From Actinomycetota bacterium (GTDB lineage: Bacteria; Actinomycetota; Thermoleophilia; Miltoncostaeales; Miltoncostaeaceae), in contig CANGAY010000032.1 of NCBI GenBank assembly GCA_947451735.1, positions 1 to 7,111 of the forward strand: a stretch of DNA of 7,111 bases, in the 5' to 3' direction. The notes beneath the pieces were generated by a model. That model did not search any database. It was not told the origin of the DNA and was given only the letters and a program-made list of their open reading frames with translations. A program made the translations under genes and the position numbers. Within the stretch, counting starts at the first letter, position 1. Each line of letters begins with the position of its first letter. Shown piece by piece: positions 1 to 5,081 of the stretch.

Positions 1-321
1 CAGAGTGGCCGCGGCGTGCGGCCGGTTCCGATGGGGTTGGTACCGTTCGCGCACGTGCTCGAGACCACCGCTCCGGGGCAGGGGATCATCCTTGATCCCC
101 GTGCAGGCGATTCGTTCGCCGAGGTCGTCGGCGGGCGCGCACCGGATGCCCCGATGACCCTTTTGGTGGGGGGCGACACCGGGTTCACCGACGCCGAGGC
201 CGACGCCGCCGTGGCCGCCGGCTTCACCGCCGCGCACATGGGCGCGGGCGTGCTGCGTGCCGAAACCGCCGCCATCGCGGCCGCCACTCTGGCGCTGAAT
301 CACATGGGGGGACTCTCATGA
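1..321 (+). CDS. rsmE: 16S rRNA (uracil-1498-N3)-methyltransferase RsmE, C-terminal part
   Basis: Only the C-terminal 106 residues are present; the reading frame is already open at base 1, so the gene starts upstream of the window. RsmE is a SPOUT-class, trefoil-knot methyltransferase that uses SAM to make m3U1498 in 16S rRNA of the small subunit. Seen here: QSGR at the very beginning, matching the family's EQSGR/EQSRR segment, then a GGDTGF segment (bases 169-186) at the place of the usual GPEGGF knot motif, and MGAGVLRAETAA near the C-terminus, matching the LGxxILRxETA SAM-binding knot. The order and spacing of these three motifs make the family assignment solid. The first knot motif is divergent (see findings). 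The stop TGA overlaps the next gene's ATG as ATGA. The neighbours YbeY and Era also act on the small subunit. Confidence 0.85.
   Translation, partial: QSGRGVRPVPMGLVPFAHVLETTAPGQGIILDPRAGDSFAEVVGGRAPDAPMTLLVGGDTGFTDAEADAAVAAGFTAAHMGAGVLRAETAAIAAATLALNHMGGLS
81..100. repeat. Perfect 8-bp inverted repeat inside rsmE
   Basis: GGGGATCA (81-88) and TGATCCCC (93-100) are exact reverse complements separated by the four-base loop TCCT. The stem can be prolonged by three more pairs (GCA 78-80 with TGC 102-104) if G101 is bulged. It lies within coding sequence and is not followed by a T-run, so it does not look like an intrinsic terminator. In GC-rich coding DNA such a hairpin can arise by chance, and no function is claimed. 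Confidence 0.3.
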
Positions 322-662
322 GCGACGACTGCCTGTTCTGCCGCATCGTCGCCGGGGAGATCCCGGCCGACGTGGTGCGCCGCGCCGACGGCATGCTGGC
401 CTTCCGCGACATCGCACCCAAGGCGCCCGTGCACGTGCTGGTGATCCCCGAGCGCCACGTGCACTCCATCGCCGGCGTTGACGGTCTGGACCCCGGGGAA
501 CGCGCGCAGATGCTGGCCTTCATCGCCGACGTGGCCGCGCAGGAGGGCATCGAGCAATCGGGCTACCGCGTCACCACCAACCACGGCCCCGACGCGCTGC
601 AGAGCGTGTTCCACCTGCACTGGCACGTGATGGGCGGCACCACGCTGTCGGAGTCGATGTGA
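318..662 (+). CDS. HIT-family (HinT-like) nucleotide-binding protein
   Basis: This is a 114-residue protein, the normal length for bacterial HinT/HIT proteins, which are cytoplasmic purine nucleoside phosphoramidases or nucleotide hydrolases of broad and often unknown physiological substrate. It begins with [13 protein letters not shown], the classic family opening. Cys5 and Cys8 are possible zinc ligands together with downstream histidines. The central [14 protein letters not shown] (residues 35-48) is the nucleotide-binding strand region. The C-terminus carries the histidine triad H99-x-H101-x-H103 within [11 protein letters not shown]; the residue after the second His is Trp where Leu or Met-like residues are more common. 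The ATG at 318 overlaps the rsmE stop and is preceded five bases earlier by a G-rich ribosome binding site (306-312). A HIT gene between rsmE and phoH is a common arrangement in Gram-positive-type genomes. The exact substrate cannot be told from sequence. Confidence 0.93.
   Translation: MSDDCLFCRIVAGEIPADVVRRADGMLAFRDIAPKAPVHVLVIPERHVHSIAGVDGLDPGERAQMLAFIADVAAQEGIEQSGYRVTTNHGPDALQSVFHLHWHVMGGTTLSESM
650..653 (+). promoter_or_regulatory. Ribosome binding site for the phoH-like gene
   Basis: GGAG lies eight bases before the ATG at 662 and five before the GTG at 659. The two starts are adjacent codons in the same frame. The spacing and the stronger ATG favour 662, which overlaps the HIT stop by one base (TGATG). 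The GTG would give one extra residue and a GTGA overlap, so the choice has almost no effect on the protein. Confidence 0.45.
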
Positions 663-1627
663 TGGCCGAGCGCTCGATGGAGGTGGCCGACCGCGTGGCC
701 GTGGAACTCGCGGGCGAGCACGACGCCGTGCTCCGTGCGCTCGAGGATCGCCTGGGCATCGACATCGACCTGCGCGGCAACCAGCTGGTGCTGAAGGGCG
801 ACGAGGCCCGCGTGGAGCGCGGCGCCGCGGTGGTGGAGGAACTGGCGCGCCTGGTCGACTCGGGGCGCACGCTGGCCCCCACCATGATCGAGGCCGTGGC
901 CTCGGCCATCGAGCAGGCCGGCCGACCCGACGCGCTGCTGGGCGACGTGGTGTGGCGCCACCGCCAGCGCAGCATCACGCCCACCACCGCAGGCCAGAAG
1001 GCCTATGTGGACGCCATCCGCAAGAACACCATCACCTTCGGCATCGGCCCCGCCGGTACGGGCAAGACATATCTGGCCGTGGCGCTCGCCGCCGCCGCCC
1101 TCAGCCGCCGCGAGGTGGGCCGCATCATCCTCACCCGGCCGGCCGTGGAGGCGGGGGAGAAGCTGGGCTTCCTGCCCGGCGACGTGGCCGCGAAGGTCGA
1201 CCCGTACCTGCGCCCGCTGTTCGACGCCATGCACGACATGCTCGACGCCGACCGCGCCCAGCAGTACATGGAGCGGGGGCAGATCGAGGTGGCGCCGCTG
1301 GCCTTCATGCGCGGCCGCACGCTCAACGACTCGTTCATCATCCTGGACGAGGCGCAGAACACCACCGTCGAGCAGATGAAGATGTTCCTCACGCGCCTCG
1401 GTTTCGGCAGCACCGTGGTGGTCACCGGCGACGTGACCCAGGTCGACCTGCCGCGCGACCGGCGCAGCGGCCTTGCCGACATCGAGCAGGTGCTCGGCGG
1501 CATCCCCAACATCGCCGTGGTGCGCTTCTCGCACGAGGACGTGGTGCGCCACAAGCTGGTGCAGCGCATCGTCGAGGCCTATCGCGTGCACGAGGAAGGC
1601 GACCAGACCTGGGGCGTGCGGCCCTGA
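662..1627 (+). CDS. PhoH-like ATPase (YbeZ type)
   Basis: This 321-residue protein has the full PhoH/YbeZ architecture. An N-terminal KH-like region (about residues 5-65, with [21 protein letters not shown]) is followed by a linker and a P-loop ATPase domain. Walker A is GPAGTGKT (about 129-136). The family segment [17 protein letters not shown] is at about 158-174, Walker [10 protein letters not shown] at about 225-233, and a sensor-like VVVTGD at about 252-257. PhoH proteins are cytoplasmic ATPases of the helicase-related SF1 class, linked with RNA metabolism. In E. coli the homologue YbeZ is encoded beside and interacts with the rRNA nuclease YbeY, and here too ybeY follows directly. The start is the ATG at 662; the alternative GTG at 659 adds one residue. 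The stop overlaps the proposed CTG start of ybeY. All nucleotide-binding motifs are intact. The family is certain, but the precise biochemical role is not established for the family as a whole. Confidence 0.95.
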   Translation: MAERSMEVADRVAVELAGEHDAVLRALEDRLGIDIDLRGNQLVLKGDEARVERGAAVVEELARLVDSGRTLAPTMIEAVASAIEQAGRPDALLGDVVWRHRQRSITPTTAGQKAYVDAIRKNTITFGIGPAGTGKTYLAVALAAAALSRREVGRIILTRPAVEAGEKLGFLPGDVAAKVDPYLRPLFDAMHDMLDADRAQQYMERGQIEVAPLAFMRGRTLNDSFIILDEAQNTTVEQMKMFLTRLGFGSTVVVTGDVTQVDLPRDRRSGLADIEQVLGGIPNIAVVRFSHEDVVRHKLVQRIVEAYRVHEEGDQTWGVRP

Positions 1628-2061
1628 TCGAGATCGAGGCATCGGTGGCCGACGGCGTGGGCCCGGTTGACCTCGACGCGCTCGCCGCACGCGTGCGCTT
1701 CACCTGCGCCCGGGTGGGCGTGGAGCGCGCCACGGTGGGCCTCATGGTCATCGGCCCCGACGAGATGGCCCGCATTAACGGCGAGCACCGCGACAAGCCC
1801 ACGCCCACCGACGTGCTCTCGTTCCCCGTGGACGGCCCCGAGGCGCTTGACTGGCCCGACGACGGCCCGCCGCCGGAACTGGGCGACATCATCATCTGCC
1901 CCGACGCCGCGGAGGAGCCCCTCACCACGCTGGCCGTGCACGGCCTGCTGCATCTGGTGGGCTACGACCACGAGGTGGATGACGGCGAGATGCTGGCGCT
2001 GCAGGACGACATCGTGGACGCCGCCGATGCGGCCGACGCCGCGGCAGGGGAGCCCGCGTGA
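1624..2061 (+). CDS. ybeY: Endoribonuclease YbeY, rRNA maturation factor (probable CTG start)
   Basis: YbeY is a single-strand-specific, zinc-dependent endoribonuclease that takes part in 16S rRNA 3'-end processing and 70S ribosome quality control. From the CTG at 1624 the protein has 145 residues, a normal length. The zinc motif [11 protein letters not shown] is complete (His106, His110, His116). The conserved [13 protein letters not shown] segment (from Arg56) carries the family's functionally important arginine, and LGDI follows at the usual place before the zinc motif. No ATG, GTG or TTG lies in frame near the expected N-terminus except GTG 1645, which would remove the first beta strand (IEIEASV). 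CTG 1624 overlaps the phoH stop as CTGA, the same four-base pattern as its neighbours, with a GGGG run nine bases upstream. I therefore prefer CTG, with GTG 1645 as the alternative. Coding and motif assignment are firm; the start is inferred. Confidence 0.9.
   Translation: MIEIEASVADGVGPVDLDALAARVRFTCARVGVERATVGLMVIGPDEMARINGEHRDKPTPTDVLSFPVDGPEALDWPDDGPPPELGDIIICPDAAEEPLTTLAVHGLLHLVGYDHEVDDGEMLALQDDIVDAADAADAAAGEPA
2046..2052 (+). promoter_or_regulatory. Ribosome binding site of the kinase-phosphatase gene
   Basis: AGGGGAG ends five bases before the GTG at 2058 and lies within the last codons of ybeY. It supports GTG 2058, whose GTGA overlaps the ybeY stop, as the true start. Confidence 0.6.
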
Positions 2062-2834
2062 GCGAACCCGACGAACAGCGCCCGGTCCAGCGCCTGCTCA
2101 GGCGCCCGCGCCAGGGCGCACTGCCGAAGCAGGGATCGCTTCGCTGGTCGTTCACCTGGGCGTTCGAGGGCATCGTGTTCGTGCTGCGCACCCAGCGCAA
2201 CATGCAGATCCACGTGGCGGCGGGCACCCTCGTGTTCATCCTCGCCCTCATGCTTGGCGTGAGCCGTCTGGAGTTGCTGGCGCTCGTTGGCGCCGTGGGC
2301 CTTGTGCTGGTGGCCGAGATGTTCAACACCGCAATCGAGGCGGCCGTTGACGCGGTCATCACCAGTTATCACCCCCTCGTGAAGGTGGCGAAGGACGTGG
2401 CCGCGGGCGCGGTGCTCATCGCCGCCGCCTGCGCGCTGGCCATCGCCTACCTGGTGCTCTACGGCCGCCTCACCGAGCCCGGCCGCAATCTGCTGCGCGG
2501 CGCCCGTCAGGCGCCGACGCACGTTGTGGTCATCGCCCTGGGCGTCACACTGCTGGTCGCGATTGCCGTCAAGGCCTATGTGGGCCGGGGCACACCGCTT
2601 CGCGGCGGGTTCCCGTCGGGCCACGCCGCCGCCGCCTTCGCCGCATGGATGGCCATCACGCTGGTGGTGGCCCCGTGGACCCACGCCGCGCTCATCAGCA
2701 CGCTCGCGTTCCTCATGGCCCTGCTGGTGGCGCAGTCGCGCGTTGAGGCCGGAATCCACTCGGTGGTGGAGGTGGTGGCCGGTGCCGTGCTCGGGGCCGG
2801 GGTCACACTGCTGCTCTTCCAGATATGGGGTTGA
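2058..2834 (+). CDS. Fused DgkA-type lipid kinase and PAP2-family phosphatase
   Basis: This 258-residue membrane protein is made of two families. Residues about 28-138 are a Gram-positive-type DgkA domain (undecaprenol/diacylglycerol kinase). It has RTQRNMQIH (44-52), the active-site helix with E87, N90, and the TAIEAAVD run (91-98), then [16 protein letters not shown] (104-119). Residues about 155-258 are a PAP2 (type 2 phosphatidic acid phosphatase) domain with FPSGH (185-189) and SR-x5-H (S227, R228, H234). By eye there are about seven hydrophobic segments (50-68, 72-98, 114-135, 156-176, 189-207, 211-226, 237-256). Known role of the families: DgkA-like enzymes of Gram-positives phosphorylate undecaprenol, while PAP2 enzymes dephosphorylate undecaprenyl diphosphate. 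Both give undecaprenyl phosphate for cell-wall synthesis, so a carrier-recycling role is inferred; phosphatidic acid metabolism is the alternative. PAP2 motif 1 reads K172-x6-TP instead of K-x6-RP, and motif 3 ends in Glu238 instead of Asp. Confidence 0.88.
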   Translation: MSEPDEQRPVQRLLRRPRQGALPKQGSLRWSFTWAFEGIVFVLRTQRNMQIHVAAGTLVFILALMLGVSRLELLALVGAVGLVLVAEMFNTAIEAAVDAVITSYHPLVKVAKDVAAGAVLIAAACALAIAYLVLYGRLTEPGRNLLRGARQAPTHVVVIALGVTLLVAIAVKAYVGRGTPLRGGFPSGHAAAAFAAWMAITLVVAPWTHAALISTLAFLMALLVAQSRVEAGIHSVVEVVAGAVLGAGVTLLLFQIWG

Positions 2835-2835
2835 C

Positions 2836-3720
2836 ATGACGCCGTTGCACTCGGGCCTCGTCGCACTGGCGGGCCGCCCCAACGTGGGTAAGAGCACGCT
2901 GGCCAACGCCCTTGCGGGCGCGCACGTGGCCGCGGTGAGTGACCGTCCGCAGACCACGCGCCGCCGCGTGCTGGCCGTTGCGCGCGGTGAGGGCTGGCAG
3001 GCTGTGCTGCTCGATCTGCCCGGGTTCCAGCGCCCCGCCGACCGCCTGACCGAGCGTATGCAGGAGACCGTGGACCGCACGGTCACCGACACCGACGCCG
3101 CGCTGTTCCTGCTGAACGCCGCCGAGGAGATCGGCCGGGGCGATCGCTTCATCGCCGAGCGCCTCAAGGCCAGCGGCCTGCCGGTGGTGATCGTGGTGAA
3201 TCAGGTGGACCGCGTGGAGCGCGACGTGGTGGCCCGCGCAATCGTGCAGGCGGCCGAACTGCTGCCCGACTTCGTGGCCCTGCATCCGGTGAGCGCCCTC
3301 ACGGGCGAGGGGCTCGACGCCCTGCGCGAGGAGTTCCCGGCGCTGCTGCCCGAGGGTCCCCTGTACTTCCCCGAGGGCGTCACCACCGACCAGACGCAGG
3401 ACGAGATGGCTGCCGAGATGATCCGCGAGGCGGCCATCCAGCGCATGCGCGACGAGGTTCCCCACGCGCTGGCCGTGCACGTGGAGGACATCACCGATGC
3501 CAAGAAGGGCATCCGCATCGAGGCCTACATCTACGTGGAGGCCGAGAGCCAGAAGGGCATCGTGGTGGGGAAGGGCGGCACCATGATCCGCGACATCGGC
3601 ACCCAGGCGCGCATGGTGCTGTCGGACTTCTTCAAGCAGCCGGTGCACCTCGATCTGCAGGTGAAGGTGCGTCCCCGCTGGCGCCGTGACGATGCCATGC
3701 TCGACCGGCTCGGTCTCTAG
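2836..3720 (+). CDS. era: GTPase Era, small-subunit assembly factor
   Basis: Era is an essential GTPase that binds the 3' end of 16S rRNA and helps small-subunit maturation. The 294 residues match the usual length. Seen: G1 P-loop GRPNVGKS (13-20), G2 around Q39-TT (40-41) followed by RRR, G3 as DLPG (60-63), G4 as NQVD (122-125), and G5 with VSALTGEGL (152-160). The C-terminal KH RNA-binding domain has VVGKGG (243-248) followed by MIRDIGTQAR. The Era-typical KGIRIEAYIYVE strand is at about 234-245. G3 normally reads DTPG and G4 NKxD, so both are variant here. The start ATG 2836 sits one base after the preceding stop, with a GGGG run at 2827-2830 as a modest ribosome binding site. YbeY and Era in the same operon, next to RsmE, form a coherent 16S rRNA 3'-end set. 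Era is the last gene of the first tight block. Confidence 0.96.
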   Translation: MTPLHSGLVALAGRPNVGKSTLANALAGAHVAAVSDRPQTTRRRVLAVARGEGWQAVLLDLPGFQRPADRLTERMQETVDRTVTDTDAALFLLNAAEEIGRGDRFIAERLKASGLPVVIVVNQVDRVERDVVARAIVQAAELLPDFVALHPVSALTGEGLDALREEFPALLPEGPLYFPEGVTTDQTQDEMAAEMIREAAIQRMRDEVPHALAVHVEDITDAKKGIRIEAYIYVEAESQKGIVVGKGGTMIRDIGTQARMVLSDFFKQPVHLDLQVKVRPRWRRDDAMLDRLGL

Positions 3721-3728
3721 CGCGGGCC

Positions 3729-3734
3729 TATACT
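3729..3734 (+). promoter_or_regulatory. Possible -10 box for a leaderless transcript
   Basis: TATACT (five of six matches to TATAAT, and fitting TANNNT) lies in the only intergenic gap of the window, just after the era stop. It ends eight bases before the ATG at 3743, so transcription would start at or very near that ATG, giving a leaderless mRNA. No convincing -35 hexamer is found 16-19 bases upstream. In DNA this GC-rich an AT-rich hexamer at such a position stands out, but it has no experimental support here. Confidence 0.4.
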
Positions 3735-3742
3735 TCCGCGCC

Positions 3743-3775
3743 ATGCCCGACCCCTTCGATACGCGCGCCCGTTGA
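3743..3775 (+). CDS. 10-codon ORF before the DeoC-like gene (leader cistron or frameshifted N-terminus)
   Basis: ATG 3743 opens a 10-residue [13 protein letters not shown], ending in TGA at 3773-3775. That stop overlaps the TTG (3772-3774) of the DeoC-like gene as TTGA, the same four-base coupling seen between most genes here. There is no purine-rich ribosome binding site before the ATG, but a TATACT box lies eight bases upstream, as expected for a leaderless start. The peptide has no Trp or His, so it is not an obvious attenuator for the his/trp genes downstream. The alternative is a sequencing or real one-base deletion in the CCC run (3768-3770). One extra C would fuse this peptide to the DeoC-like protein in one frame, starting [18 protein letters not shown]. 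Both readings are plausible. Confidence 0.35.
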   Translation: MPDPFDTRAR

Positions 3776-4452
3776 GGGCCCGCGAACTGGCGAAGAGCCT
3801 CGACTTCACGCTCATCAGGGCGGGTGTCACGGCCGACGATCTGGCGCGCCACTGCGCCGCCGCCGCGCAGTTGCACGTGGCCAGCGTCATCGTGCCGCCG
3901 GTGATGACCGCGCAGGCGGCCAATGCCCTTCGCGGGGGCGACGTGAAGGTGGGCACCGTGGTGAGCTTCCCCTTCGGCAGCGACGACACCGAGGTGAAGG
4001 CCCGTGCCGTGCGTGCGGCCGTGGCCGCCGGCGCCCGCGAGGTGGATGTGGTCATGGACATCTCCGCGCTGCTCTCGGGCCGCCTGGGCCGCGCACGTGC
4101 CGATCTGGGTGCGGCCGTTGACGCCGCGCGTGATGCCACCAGCAGCCACGTGATGGTGCGCGCGGTGGTGGAGGCCCCCATGCTGGGCGAGCGCCTGCTG
4201 CGCCGCGCCTGCGGGGTTGTGGCGCTTGCCGGCGCCGACTTCGCCGTCACGGCCACGGGCGTGGCCGGTGGCGCCCGCACGGTTGACGTGGAGATCATGC
4301 GCGACGCGCTGCCCGTGGAGGTGGGCATCATCGCGGCCGGGGGCATTGACGAGGTGAATGCGGCCATCGCCCTGCTCGATGCAGGTGCCCAGCGGGTTTC
4401 GACGAATGCGGCCGGATTGATGGTGGAGACCCTGATGGGGGTGGCGGCGTGA
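3772..4452 (+). CDS. DeoC-like (deoxyribose-phosphate aldolase fold) protein lacking the catalytic lysines
   Basis: The 226-residue protein follows the DeoC (class I aldolase, TIM barrel) family from end to end. It has DFTL (11-14, family D-x-T-L), [12 protein letters not shown] (58-69), TEVK (73-76), [15 protein letters not shown] (89-103, with Asp92 matching E. coli Asp102), ATG (161-163), and AAGGI (188-192). In working DeoC the KTSTG motif gives the Schiff-base lysine (E. coli Lys167) and the KPAGG/KASGG motif gives a second lysine (Lys201). Here they read VTATG (Val159) and IAAGG (Ile187). Only three lysines exist in the whole protein (8, 59, 76), none at an obviously compensating place. 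Cleavage of deoxyribose 5-phosphate to glyceraldehyde 3-phosphate and acetaldehyde by Schiff base is therefore unlikely. TTG 3772 is the only ATG/GTG/TTG in frame between the era stop and the first conserved motif, and no ribosome binding site precedes it. The stop overlaps hisIE as GTGA. The family is certain, the function is not. Confidence 0.85.
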   Translation: MRARELAKSLDFTLIRAGVTADDLARHCAAAAQLHVASVIVPPVMTAQAANALRGGDVKVGTVVSFPFGSDDTEVKARAVRAAVAAGAREVDVVMDISALLSGRLGRARADLGAAVDAARDATSSHVMVRAVVEAPMLGERLLRRACGVVALAGADFAVTATGVAGGARTVDVEIMRDALPVEVGIIAAGGIDEVNAAIALLDAGAQRVSTNAAGLMVETLMGVAA

Positions 4453-5081
4453 GCATTGACGACATCGCATTCAACGACGACGGCCTGGTGCCGGCCGTGG
4501 TGCAGGACGCCGACACCGGTCGCGTGCTCACGGTGGCGTGGATGAACCGCGACTCGCTCGAGAAGACCCTCGAGACGGGCCAGACGTGGTTCTGGAGCCG
4601 GTCACGTCAGGAGCTGTGGAACAAGGGCGCCACCAGCGGCAACACGCAGGAGGTCGCGGGCATCGCAACCGATTGCGACAGCGACGCCATCGTTGTGTCG
4701 GTCATCCCGGCGGGCCCCGCCTGCCACACGGGCGAGACCAGCTGCTTCCACGTGCCGCTGCAGGGCGACGTGGGTGCCGACAACGCCAGCTTCGCGATGA
4801 TGCCCGACCTCGAGGCCATCATCCGGGAGCGGGTGCAGGACGCCGACCCCAAGAGCTCGTACACCGCGCACCTCATGGCCAAGGGCATCGACACCATGTG
4901 CAAGAAGGTGGGCGAAGAGGCCACCGAGGTGGCCATCGCCGCCAAGGGCGAGGAGCGCGAGCAGCTCATCTACGAGAGCGCCGACCTGCTGTACCACCTC
5001 ATGGTGCTGTGGCAGTCGCAGGACATCCGGCTGTCGGAGGTTGCCGAGGAGCTGGCATCCCGGAGGCGGGAGGAGGGGTGA
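4449..5081 (+). CDS. hisIE: Bifunctional phosphoribosyl-AMP cyclohydrolase / phosphoribosyl-ATP pyrophosphatase HisIE
   Basis: HisIE carries out the second and third steps of histidine synthesis: hydrolysis of PR-ATP to PR-AMP (HisE part), then opening of the adenine ring to ProFAR (HisI part). Residues 1 to about 110 are His[15 protein letters not shown] (47-60), TSGNTQ (62-67), the metal motif DCDSD (75-79), and [10 protein letters not shown] (91-100). The three zinc cysteines are Cys76, Cys92 and Cys99. Residues about 115-210 are the all-helical HisE domain, with [12 protein letters not shown] (155-166; Glu156, Glu157, Glu160) and [13 protein letters not shown] (176-188; Glu176, Asp179) as the Mg/PR-ATP site. 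At 210 residues the fusion is of normal size and both active sites look intact. GTG 4449 overlaps the previous stop, with a GGGGG run at 4437-4441. No other his gene is in the window, so the rest of the pathway is encoded elsewhere. Confidence 0.96.
   Translation: MSIDDIAFNDDGLVPAVVQDADTGRVLTVAWMNRDSLEKTLETGQTWFWSRSRQELWNKGATSGNTQEVAGIATDCDSDAIVVSVIPAGPACHTGETSCFHVPLQGDVGADNASFAMMPDLEAIIRERVQDADPKSSYTAHLMAKGIDTMCKKVGEEATEVAIAAKGEEREQLIYESADLLYHLMVLWQSQDIRLSEVAEELASRRREEG
5062..5073 (+). promoter_or_regulatory. Strong ribosome binding site of trpE
   Basis: A purine-rich run at the end of hisIE contains GGAGG (5062-5066) and GGGAGG (5068-5073). The latter ends four bases before GTG 5078. This is the clearest Shine-Dalgarno region of the window and decides for GTG 5078 over the in-frame GTG at 5099, which would lie too far away. 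Confidence 0.65.

Noticed and set aside
952..1623. Extension of the ybeY frame upstream to 952
   Set aside because: The extra sequence is an Arg/Pro/His-rich shadow of phoH. YbeY homology begins only at about 1624, and the family is about 145-160 residues long.
563..1690. Long minus-strand open frame (375 codons) opposite phoH
   Set aside because: Composition shadow of a GC-rich gene. It is rich in His, Arg and Ala, has no recognisable domain, and is fully overlaid by the well-conserved phoH gene.
2831..2836. Perfect TTGACA at the dgkA/era junction as a -35 promoter box
   Set aside because: No -10-like hexamer lies 16-18 bases downstream; those positions are all GC-rich era coding sequence. 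The match arises from the stop codon TGA next to the ATG.
3735..3771. Transcription terminator between era and the DeoC-like gene
   Set aside because: No stable inverted repeat followed by a T-run is visible in the 51-base gap.
4456..4461. TTGACG near the hisIE start as a -35 box
   Set aside because: No -10 match at suitable spacing. TTGAC recurs through the window as Val-Asp, Ile-Asp or Leu-Asp codon pairs (GTT-GAC, ATT-GAC, CTT-GAC).
2803..4470. Very long minus-strand open frame (555 codons) opposite era and the DeoC-like gene
   Set aside because: Its His/Gly/Arg-rich low-complexity translation has no motifs, and it spans two convincing + strand genes and the gap between them. It is open only because stops are rare at this GC content.
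4538..5077. Extension of the trpE frame upstream to 4538 inside hisIE
   Set aside because: It is the out-of-frame shadow of hisIE, with no TrpE-like sequence. A strong ribosome binding site places the start at GTG 5078.
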